Shown one piece after another: positions 36,748 to 45,787 of a DNA stretch of 64,000 bases. This DNA is from Agriterribacter humi. Its GTDB lineage: Bacteria > Bacteroidota > Bacteroidia > Chitinophagales > Chitinophagaceae. The translations under genes and the position numbers were made by a program. The DNA is taken from positions 169,797-233,796 of the forward strand of contig NZ_VOHQ01000009.1 of the NCBI RefSeq assembly GCF_009192765.1, written 5' to 3'. Below the pieces are notes generated by a model that worked only from the letters and a program-made list of their open reading frames with translations, was not told the DNA's origin and ran no database searches. How positions within the stretch are numbered: position 1 is the stretch's first letter; every line of letters begins with the position of its first letter.

Positions 36748-38118
36748 TTAAATGATCTCCAAATACCGCTTCAGTTCCCAATCCGTAACCACTTTGGAGA
36801 ATTGCCGCCATTCCCATTCCCGCGTTCCCGTAAAATGATCTACGAACTGTTCTCCGAATAATTCTTTTGCAACAGGCGATTCTTTCATAGCCTGGGTAGC
36901 CTGCCATAAGTTAGCGGGGAGTACACCATTTTTTTTATCTGCATAACCGTTGCCGGTAGTAGCGGGTATTTGCAATTTCATTTTTTTTCGGATTCCATAC
37001 AATCCTGAAGCCAGGCAGGCAGCCATGGCCAGGTATGGATTGGAATCGGATCCTACTACTCTCGTTTCCAGCCGGGTTGATTTTTCACCGGTTGGCAAAG
37101 CCCTTAACGCGGTAGTGCGGTTATCAATGGCCCAGGTAAGGGTTGTGGGCGCCCAGGCGCCTTCTACCAGGCGTTTATAACTGTTAACCGTAGGCGCATA
37201 CATAGGAAGCACATAGGGCAGGCAATACAGTTGCCCTGCTATATAACTTTCCATCAATGGGCTGATACCGGTTTTGCTTTTTTTATCGAAGAAAAGGTTC
37301 CGTTTGGCATCGGGCGACCATAAACTCTGATGTACATGCCCGCTGCAACCGGGTAAATTTTCGCTGAACTTGGCCATAAAGGTGGGCAGTATGCCATGCC
37401 GGTGGCCAATTTCTTTTACGCCGCTTTTAAACAATACAGCCCTGTCGGCAGCCTCCAGTATACCGGAGTACATGATGGCTGCTTCATACACGCCGGGGCC
37501 GGTTTCGGTATGAAGCCCTTCAAGCGGTATATCAAACTTTTTCAGCAGATCGAAGAGATCGTTAAAAAAAGCGCTTTTTTGTGAAGCCCGCAATACAGAA
37601 TAGCCAAACATGCCATTGGTGATGGGTTTCAGGTCGCGAAATTTCCCTGCATACAATTCATTTGAATTATCTACCAGGTTAAACCATTCAAACTCCTGTG
37701 AACAAAAAGCAATAAACCCTTCTTCTTTCGCCTGCTGATCTATTCGTTTTAATAAACTTCTTGGGCATACCCGCGTGCAATCTCCCTTGCCGTCATTAAA
37801 ATCGGCCAAAAAAAACGGCAGATCGTTTTCCCAGGGTATCCGCCGGTAGGTTTGAATATCTACTACCGCAGTAGCATCGGGATAGCCCGTATGCCATCCT
37901 GTAACAGTAGCATTGTCGTATGCAACATCGCCTGCATCCCAGCCAAATACCACATCGCAAAAGCCAAAGCCGGTGTCTGCAATAGATTTGAATTTATCAA
38001 AACTAATGACCTTACCACGCAATATCCCATCCAGGTCTGTTATGGCTAATTTTACTTTTTGAATATGCTGATCGGAGAGCTGCTGAAGGAGTTTAGTTGT
38101 TGTTAATTTCTGCTGCAT
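36748..38118 (-). CDS. Glutamine synthetase homologue, probable gamma-glutamyl-amine (ethanolamide) synthetase
   Basis: 456-aa type I-like glutamine synthetase fold. Metal-site residues are visible: Glu142/Glu144 in QEFEWF, Glu205 and Glu212 in HTETGPGVYEAA, and His261/His263 in GCSGHVHQS; the arginine-rich DNRTTALRALP active-site segment is kept. The usual GlnA adenylylation-region tyrosine context and GlnB partner are not seen nearby. GlnA-like proteins that gamma-glutamylate amines (PuuA for putrescine, GlnA4 for ethanolamine) have this size and domain layout. The start overlaps the 3' end of an ethanolamine-type permease gene by 26 bp, which favours ethanolamine as the amine. Ordinary ammonia-assimilating glutamine synthetase is less likely in this setting. 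Confidence 0.82.
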   Translation of the reverse strand: MQQKLTTTKLLQQLSDQHIQKVKLAITDLDGILRGKVISFDKFKSIADTGFGFCDVVFGWDAGDVAYDNATVTGWHTGYPDATAVVDIQTYRRIPWENDLPFFLADFNDGKGDCTRVCPRSLLKRIDQQAKEEGFIAFCSQEFEWFNLVDNSNELYAGKFRDLKPITNGMFGYSVLRASQKSAFFNDLFDLLKKFDIPLEGLHTETGPGVYEAAIMYSGILEAADRAVLFKSGVKEIGHRHGILPTFMAKFSENLPGCSGHVHQSLWSPDAKRNLFFDKKSKTGISPLMESYIAGQLYCLPYVLPMYAPTVNSYKRLVEGAWAPTTLTWAIDNRTTALRALPTGEKSTRLETRVVGSDSNPYLAMAACLASGLYGIRKKMKLQIPATTGNGYADKKNGVLPANLWQATQAMKESPVAKELFGEQFVDHFTGTREWEWRQFSKVVTDWELKRYLEII

Positions 38119-39451
38119 GCATGGATTGTTTTACAAAAAAATGAAACCAAATATAGCTGATAAGAAGAATACCAAAGTAAACCATGGCAACAGCAATGTT
38201 AAGGGTGGTCATAGCGATCAGCGAAATTATGGCAATTATCAAAGCAATAACAGGGAAATAAGGATAAAAAGGCACCCTGAACGGACGCGGCAGGGACGGC
38301 TCTCTTTTACGCAGCACCACAACAGTAATCATTGAAAAAATATATAAGGTAAGCGCACCGAAACAGGCTATTGTGATGATCTGCCCTGTTTTGCCCGTAA
38401 GCAATGCAATTATGCCGATAACCATATTAATAAGCAATGCATTGGCAGGGGTTTTAAACCTGGAATGAATGCTGCCAAATGCCTGTGGAATGTATTTTAC
38501 TCTCCCAAACTCGAATGTAGCGCGCCCTGCGGCAAGTATAATGCCATGAAAGGAAGCTACCAAGCCCATTAATCCGATGGTAATAAGGAGATGATAAAGC
38601 CATCCGCTGTCGCCTGTTATTTTTTCAAGGGCCAGCGGAAGGGGGGAATCGGAAGGTGGCGCACCGGGAGAAGGATATACGATTGCCTCCCAGCCTGCCA
38701 CACCTACGGAAGACAGAAAGGTTAATATACACAATACAATGAGTGTAAGCAGGGCCGACCCAAAGCCCAGTAATACATTACGTTGCGGGTTGATGGCTTC
38801 TTCCGCCACATTGGCTACTCCTTCAATGGCCAGAAAGAACCAGATCGCAAAGGGAATAGCAGCCCACACACCCTTCCAGCCAAAGGGAAATGCATTCTGC
38901 TGAATATGCTGAAACTCAAAATGCGGGAGGGTAGCGCCTGCGAAGATCAGCAGTTCAACCACAGCCAGTATGGTGATAACCAGTTCAAAAGTAGCGGCTG
39001 CTTTAACACCGTAAATATTAAGCGCCGTAAAAATAATATACGCGGTTATGGCAATAACAGTAACGGATACCCCTGGAAAAAAAATATGAAAATAAGCGCC
39101 TATAGCCGCCGCAATGGCCGGAGGTGCAAATACAAATTCTATGATCTGCGCCATACCTGCAATAAATCCAGCGTCTTTTCCCAATGCCCTGGTGGCATAA
39201 TCAAAAACACCTCCTGCTTTTGGAATGGCGCAGGCCAGTTCGGTATATGAAAAGGTAAACGTAATATAAAGGACAATAATAAGCAGGGTAGCAAGCGCTA
39301 ACCCGTATGTGCCTCCCGCTGCAAGACCCAGGTTCCAGCCGAAATACATGCCCGATATAACATATCCTACGCCCAGCCCCCAAAGCATTAATGGGCCTAA
39401 TGTACGGGGTAAATGAGATCCGGTTGAGGGTTGCTGCGAAGTAGAAGGCAT
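38093..39451 (-). CDS. APC-family permease, ethanolamine permease (Eat) type
   Basis: 452-aa inner-membrane transporter with about 12 helices, from the Met of MPSTSQQPSTG (39451); upstream in-frame Mets run into the divergent gene's leader. Helix 1 reads GLGVGYVISGMYFGWNLGLA, followed by TELACAIPKAGGVFDYATRA and IIEFVFAPPAIAAAIGAYF. These segments match my recollection of the ethanolamine permease family (TC 2.A.3.5) more closely than the general APC consensus. It is first in a unit that continues with the glutamine synthetase homologue (26-bp overlap). Divergent from the lamin-tail protein gene across 58 bp. Confidence 0.85.
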   Translation of the reverse strand: MPSTSQQPSTGSHLPRTLGPLMLWGLGVGYVISGMYFGWNLGLAAGGTYGLALATLLIIVLYITFTFSYTELACAIPKAGGVFDYATRALGKDAGFIAGMAQIIEFVFAPPAIAAAIGAYFHIFFPGVSVTVIAITAYIIFTALNIYGVKAAATFELVITILAVVELLIFAGATLPHFEFQHIQQNAFPFGWKGVWAAIPFAIWFFLAIEGVANVAEEAINPQRNVLLGFGSALLTLIVLCILTFLSSVGVAGWEAIVYPSPGAPPSDSPLPLALEKITGDSGWLYHLLITIGLMGLVASFHGIILAAGRATFEFGRVKYIPQAFGSIHSRFKTPANALLINMVIGIIALLTGKTGQIITIACFGALTLYIFSMITVVVLRKREPSLPRPFRVPFYPYFPVIALIIAIISLIAMTTLNIAVAMVYFGILLISYIWFHFFVKQSMHAAEINNN

Positions 39452-39509
39452 AACTGAACTTATCGGCTCAAGATAGGTAAATATGCTGAAATTTTTATAA
39501 CTTGAAACC

Positions 39510-41222
39510 ATGAAAAACACCCTGCTCTGCGTGCTAACGCTGGGCTGCATTTCGTATATACATGCGCAGCCGGCGACCCGTTATGATGTGCTGATCCATG
39601 AGATCATGGCAAACCCTTCTTCATCTCCAGGGCTTCCCGATTTTAAATATATAGAGTTATTCAATGCTTCCCACAATGCGTATAACCTCAATGGCTGGCA
39701 AATCAGCAATGGAAAAAGCACGGCGTTTATCAAAGCTGATTTTGTACTGCAACCCGACAGCTTTATTCTTATTTGTGCAACCAATGCTTCAACAACACTT
39801 TCTCTTTTTGGCGCCACCATAGGAATTACCAATTTTCCTGGCTTGAATATTAATGGCGATATGCTGTTGCTGCGTTCAGGTGATGACCGGCTCATTCATG
39901 CAGTGGGATATAATAAAAGCTGGTATGCCAACGAAGTGAAAAGCGATGGTGGCTGGTCGCTGGAAATGATAGATACAAAAAACCCATGCAGCGGTGGCAG
40001 TAACTGGAAAGCCAGTACCAATGCTAAGGGTGGAACACCAGCAGCGCCCAATTCCATAGCCGGCGATAATAAAGATGAAACAGCACCTCAACTCCTGCGC
40101 GCTTATGCAGCAGACAGTATTCATATCCTGCTTGTATTTGATGAAACATTAGACAGCTTACAGGCATCGGTGAAAGAAAATTATGTATGCAGTGATGGCA
40201 TTGCTATTGAGATAGCTGAGCCACAAGCGCCTTTATTTAATAGTGTAAGGCTAAAGTTAAATGCACCACTTTCAAAAGAAAAAGTATATAGCCTGCACGT
40301 TAAAAATATTGTGGATTGCAGTGGCAATATGACCAGTAATGAATCTTCTGCAAAAGTTGGAATGTCGCAAATGCCAGCCCTTTCTGATATTGTTATTAAT
40401 GAAATATTGTTTAATCCTCCCACCGATGGTGCAGACTATATAGAATTTTATAACCGCAGCAATCACATTATCAATGCCAAAACATTGTACGTTGCCGGCA
40501 GGAATGCTTCGGGCAACTTAAGTACATTAAAGCAGGTAAGCACAGACGATATTTTAATTTTTCCAGGAGATTTTATTGTTGTAACGGATAACGGCGTTGC
40601 GGTTAAGCAACAATACCTGGTTAAAAGCCCAAACGCAATTATCGAAATACCAACCATGCCTTCTTATCCAAATACCTCCGGCACCGTGGTATTATTAAAT
40701 ACTTTGGGGGAAGTAATTGATGAACTCCATTATGATGAAAAATGGCATTTTGGCCTGGCGACCAATTATAAAGGAGTGGCATTAGAAAGAATAGATTACA
40801 ACGAACCCACGCAGGATAAAAACAACTGGCATTCCGCCGCAGCCAGCGCAGGTTATGGAACGCCCACGTATCAAAACTCACAATTCAAAGCCAATGAGCA
40901 GCTACAGGGTGGGATCAGTATCAGTCCCGGCGTTTTTTCGCCGGACAATGACGGGCATGATGATTTTCTCACTATTGCTTATCAATTTCCCGAGCCCGGT
41001 TATGTATGCAATATTACCGTGTTTGACGCCCGCGGCAGAACCATCCGCTACTTAGTACGCAATGGCATTTGCGGAACCGAAGGTTATTTCAGGTGGGATG
41101 GCATAGATGAAAAAAATCAGCATACCGGTATGGGCATTTATGTTATACTAACGGAAGTGTATAACTTAAAGGGGAGAACAAAGAAATTTAAACAGGCAGT
41201 GACGTTGGCGAGGCTGAGATAA
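39510..41222 (+). CDS. T9SS cargo protein with two lamin-tail domains and type B sorting (gliding-associated) C-terminus
   Basis: 570-aa exported protein. Signal peptide 1-19 ends IHAQ. Two lamin-tail (LTD) domains are seen: about 25-140 (VLIHEIMANPSS, YIELFNASHNAYNLNGWQIS) and about 290-420 (IVINEILFNPPTDGADYIEF). A Ig-like segment near 190-285 has LVFDETLDSLQASVKENY. The C-terminal ~90 residues (SPGVFSPDNDGHDDFLTI to the end) are the CHU_C/gliding-motility sorting type that directs secretion by T9SS and attachment to the surface. Function unknown; LTD domains occur in surface and nuclease-associated proteins. Confidence 0.87.
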   Translation: MKNTLLCVLTLGCISYIHAQPATRYDVLIHEIMANPSSSPGLPDFKYIELFNASHNAYNLNGWQISNGKSTAFIKADFVLQPDSFILICATNASTTLSLFGATIGITNFPGLNINGDMLLLRSGDDRLIHAVGYNKSWYANEVKSDGGWSLEMIDTKNPCSGGSNWKASTNAKGGTPAAPNSIAGDNKDETAPQLLRAYAADSIHILLVFDETLDSLQASVKENYVCSDGIAIEIAEPQAPLFNSVRLKLNAPLSKEKVYSLHVKNIVDCSGNMTSNESSAKVGMSQMPALSDIVINEILFNPPTDGADYIEFYNRSNHIINAKTLYVAGRNASGNLSTLKQVSTDDILIFPGDFIVVTDNGVAVKQQYLVKSPNAIIEIPTMPSYPNTSGTVVLLNTLGEVIDELHYDEKWHFGLATNYKGVALERIDYNEPTQDKNNWHSAAASAGYGTPTYQNSQFKANEQLQGGISISPGVFSPDNDGHDDFLTIAYQFPEPGYVCNITVFDARGRTIRYLVRNGICGTEGYFRWDGIDEKNQHTGMGIYVILTEVYNLKGRTKKFKQAVTLARLR

Positions 41223-41602
41223 TAAAATTAAGCCCGAAGCTGGATCCCGCACGTGCGGGACGAAATCCGAAGGGAATACAAAGCACCAAGAAACCAAAAA
41301 ACAAGAACCAAACTAAAGGGTAGGCAGGCCTGTCCGCCGTGGCGATAAAATTCAAACCTGTCCGCGTGGCGGGTATTAAATCCGAAGCTGAGTTCTGCAC
41401 GTCTGTGACGAAATATTGTGTGTGGAATGAGACCCCGGCGAAAGCTGAGCGTCAGGGTCCCATGGCTGTTCACAAGGACTTTTTATGAAAAACCCTCCCC
41501 CGACAAAAAAGCGTAGAAATAACCCAGCGTTGCAGTAGCCATCCAATATTTTTCCGTGCAACGGACCTCATTCTTTTAGTGTCAATATGAAAACGGATTT
41601 TA
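41223..41602. repeat. Repeat-rich intergenic region with a 16-bp palindrome
   Basis: 380 bp without a credible gene. TCCCGCACGTGCGGGA (41245-41260) is a perfect palindrome. The segments CCGAAGCTG...GACGAAAT at 41233-41266 and 41382-41414 are diverged direct repeats. 41274-41313 carries an inverted copy of the TTTGGTTCTTG unit seen at 3008 and 54308. CCTGTCCGC-GTGGCG words occur twice (41329-41343 and 41357-41370). The last part (41480-41602) is the leader of the next gene. Confidence 0.6.
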
Positions 41603-42040
41603 ATGCGCCCCGCTATTATACTATATATTTCATTGTTATCCGGATTCACTTCGTGTAAAAAAGATAAGCCTGCTAAATCGGAATTACAGGCCATGATAGC
41701 ATGCAGTATGACGAAAAAGCTCGATTCAACAGCTATTACAGCTACATTAAATGGCTCATGGATATGGAAGAAACAATCCATTGCTAATACCAGCGAATTT
41801 AGGAATGCAGACAAAGACATCAAAGTAACCTTTAATGCCGACTCGACTTTCTCCTTAACAGAAAATTCAAACATTACAATGCATGGTACATGGAAATTAA
41901 TTTATCACCGGGAAAACGAATATAGTATTCGAACCGATCAATATAATCAATATGTGGGAGGCTTTGTCTATTTTTGCGATAATCAATTGCTATTGGTTAA
42001 TAGTTTTGTTGACGGCGTTGATAATCTTTTTGAAAAGTAG
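41603..42040 (+). CDS. Small lipoprotein, lipocalin-like
   Basis: 145-aa protein with a lipoprotein signal; Cys18 follows LLSGFTS. The mature part starts with charged residues and has GSWIWKKQSI, KVTFNADSTFSLTEN and MHGTWKLIY, the strand pattern of lipocalin-like Bacteroidota lipoproteins. No specific family recognised. It lies between a repeat tract and a class III aminotransferase gene on the same strand. Confidence 0.65.
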   Translation: MRPAIILYISLLSGFTSCKKDKPAKSELQAMIACSMTKKLDSTAITATLNGSWIWKKQSIANTSEFRNADKDIKVTFNADSTFSLTENSNITMHGTWKLIYHRENEYSIRTDQYNQYVGGFVYFCDNQLLLVNSFVDGVDNLFEK

Positions 42041-42175
42041 ATTTGGTATAGATTCCTTACAAATGAACATACTCCGGCAAATTGATTATACTAACGCGTA
42101 TAACAATATAATGGTTATCTTCTATCCAAATTTCTGCAAGTCAATATCCATTCTACAATCTTATAAATCCTGATC

Positions 42176-43357
42176 GTGAACCAACGGCAACTTTTTTTAC
42201 AGCATGTAGCACAAACTTCAGATGCACCATTAGCGCTGGAAATTGTTAAAGCAGAAGGCTCCACATTATGGGATGCAGATGGAAAATCATTTATTGACCT
42301 CATTGCCGGCATAAGCGTATGCAATATTGGCCACAGGCATCCGGCGGTAACAGAAGCTATTAAAAAACAGGTGGATCAATACCTGCATTTGCTGGTGTAT
42401 GGCGAATTTGTTGAAACACCACAGGTTGCTTACGCACATTATCTTACCCAACATTTACCGGGTTCGCTCAATTCCGTATACTTCACCAATTCGGGCGCTG
42501 AAGCTACGGAGGGCGCTATGAAATTAGTCAAACGCTATACCAGCCGAACGCAAATCATTGCCTTCAATCAATCTTACCACGGATCAACACAGGGCGCATT
42601 AAGCATTATAGGAGATGAATACTGGCGTAATGCTTACCGGCCTTTACTGCCTGGTATTTTGCATTTAAACTACAATTCATTGAATGACCTTGAACATATT
42701 ACTACAGCAACCGCCTGCGTAATTGCCGAAACCATACAGGCAGAGCGGGGCGTAATTGCACCTTCCAAAGCATGGATGCAGGCCTTGCGAAAAAAATGTA
42801 CAGAAACTGGCTGCCTGCTTGTATTGGATGAAATACAATCTGGCTTTGGGAGAACCGGAACGCTATGGGGGTTTGAACAGTTTGGAATAATCCCTGATAT
42901 AATTTTGCTTGGCAAAGCGCTGGGCGGCGGAATGCCTTTGGGCGCCTTTGTTGCTGATAAGAAAATCATGCGGAGCCTTACCAGCAACCCTGTTCTCGGG
43001 CATATTACTACATTTGGCGGGCACCCGGTAAGCTGTGCCGCCGGACTTGCCGCTATGAAAGCATTGCAGGAAGAAAATATTACTGGTGGGGTAAAAGCAA
43101 AGGAAAAGCTTTTTCTTTCCTTACTGAAACATCCTCAAATTAAAGCCGTACGTTCAGCAGGATTACTGATTGTCGTTGAATTTGAAAGCTTCGAAAAAAA
43201 TAAGACTATTATTGATCTTTGCATCGGATCAGGTGTATTAACAGACTGGTTTTTATTTGCCCCTGAATGTATGCGTATAGCTCCTCCGCTGAACATCAGC
43301 GATGAAGAAATCATTAAAGCCTGCGGGATTATTATTGATGCCATTAACAAGGCATAA
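42176..43357 (+). CDS. Class III PLP-dependent aminotransferase (acetylornithine/ornithine aminotransferase family)
   Basis: 393-aa fold type I aminotransferase. The PLP region contains NSGAEATEGAMKLVKR, the Asp of LVLDEIQSGFGRTG, and Lys at ILLGKALGGGMPLGA. It starts with GTG at 42176 (no nearby in-frame ATG fits better). Substrate not certain: acetylornithine, ornithine, GABA and other omega-amino donors share this scaffold. No arginine biosynthesis genes are near. It is convergent with the CocE-type gene. Confidence 0.87.
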   Translation: MNQRQLFLQHVAQTSDAPLALEIVKAEGSTLWDADGKSFIDLIAGISVCNIGHRHPAVTEAIKKQVDQYLHLLVYGEFVETPQVAYAHYLTQHLPGSLNSVYFTNSGAEATEGAMKLVKRYTSRTQIIAFNQSYHGSTQGALSIIGDEYWRNAYRPLLPGILHLNYNSLNDLEHITTATACVIAETIQAERGVIAPSKAWMQALRKKCTETGCLLVLDEIQSGFGRTGTLWGFEQFGIIPDIILLGKALGGGMPLGAFVADKKIMRSLTSNPVLGHITTFGGHPVSCAAGLAAMKALQEENITGGVKAKEKLFLSLLKHPQIKAVRSAGLLIVVEFESFEKNKTIIDLCIGSGVLTDWFLFAPECMRIAPPLNISDEEIIKACGIIIDAINKA

Positions 43358-43362
43358 GACCA

Positions 43363-45234
43363 TTATTCCTGCATTACCGGCAATATAATATGACTGCTGT
43401 GCGCCGCATCATGATAAATGCGAATGGCAGCTTTTTTAAAATCTTTCGCATCCATACCGGGTATATAGCCAAATTGTTGCGGATTTCTGTCTACCAAAGG
43501 AAACCAACTGCTTTGCACCTGCACCATCACCCGGTGCCCCTTTTTAAATGTATGCGCTACTTCATTGAGATTAAAATCAATTCTTTCAATTTTATTTTTC
43601 ACAAAGGGTTCCGGCTTATCGAAACTGTTCCGGAATTTTCCGCGAAACACTTCCGCTCTTACCATTTGCTGGTAGCCGCCCATGGCAAGCGAATCTTCCC
43701 CGGATATTTCCGCAGGCAAATAAGATCCTTCCGGCCAAACATCAATTAATTTCACAATAAAATCTGCGTCGCTGCCGGTGGTAGTTACAAAAAGACGGGC
43801 GCCAATTTCGCCTGTTAATGTAATATCCTTTTCAAGTGCGTCTGTTTGAAAGGAAAGCACATCAGAACGCTGTGCTGCAAAACGCTGGTCTTCCGCCATA
43901 TATTTATTATTTCGCCGGCTCCATATTCCATTGGTATAAGGCACGGGGTTACTGGGGTCACTTACATATTCGCTCCTGCTGTTATTTGCCGTGGGTTTGC
44001 GCTCTGACATTTTTCCTCCGGCCTGTAAATAAAACGGTACAGGTTTACTGTTCGCCGGCGGCCAGCTATCGTAATGCTTCCATTTATTGGTGCCCGTTTC
44101 AAAAACTGTTATTTCGGGCTGATCAAAACTGCCTTTGTCTTTCAGATACAAATTAAAAAATTTTGTTTCAATCTCATCCTGGTAGTATTTGTTCAGATCA
44201 TCGCCAAAGCGGTAATCAGCAAAGGATTTCCACGATGGCGCCGCCCAGCCGCCATGTGTCCATGGCCCCATTACAAGCCGGGTATGATTACCGGGTGATT
44301 GTTCCTCAATAGCCCTGTATGTTTTTAATGATCCGTATAAATCTTCCGCATCAAACCATCCGCCTACAACAAGCACAGCAGGTTTAATGTTTTTAAGATG
44401 CTTGCGGATATTCCTGGATTGCCAGAAACTGTCGTAGGTATCGTGTTGTATAACCTGTCTCCATGTGCTGTTGGTACCACTGAAATAAGAAGTTGTATTG
44501 GCATTTTTCAATGGACCAAGATCAAGGAAAAAACGGTAAGCATCTTTATAGTTTGTTTTGAAGAATGGGCGATAGCTCTGACTATCCGCTGCAAGAGGGC
44601 CATCAAAGCCACTGTAGAAGCTAAAATTATCAAGCAGGAAAAAAGCGCCGTTATGATTACAGTCGTCACCCATAAATTCATCCGACATGGGCGCCTGTGG
44701 CGAAACGGCTTTTAGTGCAGGATGCGCATCGGGCAGCGCTGCGCTGGAATAGAAGCCCGGAAAAGAAATACCATACATACCCATACGTCCGTTATTACGG
44801 GTATGCTTTAACAACCATTCAATGGTATCGTAAGTATCGCTTGATTCATCCACATCATTGTTTGATTTTTTTACATCAACGGCAGGCGTCATTTCACGAA
44901 ACTTTCCTTCACTTTTATACCGCCCCCTTACATCCTGGTATACAAAAATGTATTTCTCTTTCATAAGCGAAGCATTGGGACCCAGGCGGCTACGGTAATT
45001 GTTTTCACCATAAGGGCTGCACGAATATGGCGTGCGTTGCATAAGAAGAGGATATACCTCACCTGTATCCCTGGGCGTAAACACAGCAGTATATAGCTTT
45101 ATCCCATCCCGCATGGTGATATATCGGTCTGTTTTTTGATAATTTTCCCTGATCCATGCAGAATCTGTGAGTACCTGGCAAAAAACAAAGACCGGTGAAA
45201 AAAAGAGAAACAGATAAACAGGTATGCGGCGCAT
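43363..45234 (-). CDS. CocE/NonD family serine hydrolase (X-Pro dipeptidyl peptidase S15 type)
   Basis: 623-aa exported alpha/beta hydrolase. Signal peptide ends near FCQ (about residue 20). The nucleophile motif GxSxxG appears as YGISFPGFYS. PYSCSPYGENNYR, WFDAEDLYG (acid) and GPWTHGGW (His) complete the Ser-Asp-His pattern, followed by the C-terminal jelly-roll domain (RRTPVP-type, about 390-610). The family cleaves acyl, amide or X-Pro peptide bonds; exact substrate unknown. It is divergent from the NTF2-like gene by 59 bp and convergent with the aminotransferase by 5 bp. Confidence 0.88.
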   Translation of the reverse strand: MRRIPVYLFLFFSPVFVFCQVLTDSAWIRENYQKTDRYITMRDGIKLYTAVFTPRDTGEVYPLLMQRTPYSCSPYGENNYRSRLGPNASLMKEKYIFVYQDVRGRYKSEGKFREMTPAVDVKKSNNDVDESSDTYDTIEWLLKHTRNNGRMGMYGISFPGFYSSAALPDAHPALKAVSPQAPMSDEFMGDDCNHNGAFFLLDNFSFYSGFDGPLAADSQSYRPFFKTNYKDAYRFFLDLGPLKNANTTSYFSGTNSTWRQVIQHDTYDSFWQSRNIRKHLKNIKPAVLVVGGWFDAEDLYGSLKTYRAIEEQSPGNHTRLVMGPWTHGGWAAPSWKSFADYRFGDDLNKYYQDEIETKFFNLYLKDKGSFDQPEITVFETGTNKWKHYDSWPPANSKPVPFYLQAGGKMSERKPTANNSRSEYVSDPSNPVPYTNGIWSRRNNKYMAEDQRFAAQRSDVLSFQTDALEKDITLTGEIGARLFVTTTGSDADFIVKLIDVWPEGSYLPAEISGEDSLAMGGYQQMVRAEVFRGKFRNSFDKPEPFVKNKIERIDFNLNEVAHTFKKGHRVMVQVQSSWFPLVDRNPQQFGYIPGMDAKDFKKAAIRIYHDAAHSSHIILPVMQE

Positions 45235-45293
45235 GCTGTATTGGGTTTTGAAAATAAATGTAATACATTCACACTTTCAGGAACAAATTAATT

Positions 45294-45782
45294 ATGAACG
45301 ATAATAAAGCGGTCATCAAAAAATTTTACAGCTCCTTTCAGCGGTTGGATGCCGATAGCATGAACGCGTGCTACAGCGATGATATCATTTTCAGTGATCC
45401 TGTATTCAGCATATTAAAAGGTGAAGAAGTAAAGGCCATGTGGGAAATGCTTTGTGCCAATGCAAAAGACTTTTCGCTCGGCTTTTCCGATATTGAATTG
45501 TTAGATGAGGAATATGCTACCTGCAAATGGAAAGCTACCTACACGTTTTCCAAAACGGGGCGTAAAGTAACCAATAACATAAAGGCCTATCTGCGTTTAA
45601 AAGACGGAGCGATCATTGAACATAGCGATGCTTTCAGGCTGAGTACCTGGCTGGCCCAGGCTTTTGGATGGAAAGGCATACTATTTGGCTGGACAGGATT
45701 TATGAAAAGAGCCGTACAAAAAAACGCCAGGGAAAACCTTATAAAATTTATAGAAACCAAATACCCGGTTCAACACACATAA
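45294..45782 (+). CDS. NTF2-like/SnoaL-type protein
   Basis: 162-aa soluble protein with the NTF2-like alpha+beta cone fold: FYSSFQRLDADSMNACYSDD near the start, IIFSDPVFSILKGEEVKAMW next, and WKATYTFSKTGRKVTNNIKAYLR in the sheet. SnoaL/DUF4440-type members bind small hydrophobic ligands or act as isomerases; no activity can be assigned. Ends 5 bp from the convergent holB gene. Confidence 0.82.
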   Translation: MNDNKAVIKKFYSSFQRLDADSMNACYSDDIIFSDPVFSILKGEEVKAMWEMLCANAKDFSLGFSDIELLDEEYATCKWKATYTFSKTGRKVTNNIKAYLRLKDGAIIEHSDAFRLSTWLAQAFGWKGILFGWTGFMKRAVQKNARENLIKFIETKYPVQHT

Positions 45783-45787
45783 ACCGT

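Noticed and set aside
41228..41473. 81-codon minus-strand frame in the repeat region
   Set aside because: Its sequence is made of the intergenic direct repeats and palindrome; no homology or start context.
41952..42173. 73-codon plus-strand frame after the small lipoprotein
   Set aside because: Overlaps the lipoprotein gene in another frame and lacks a credible start or domain.
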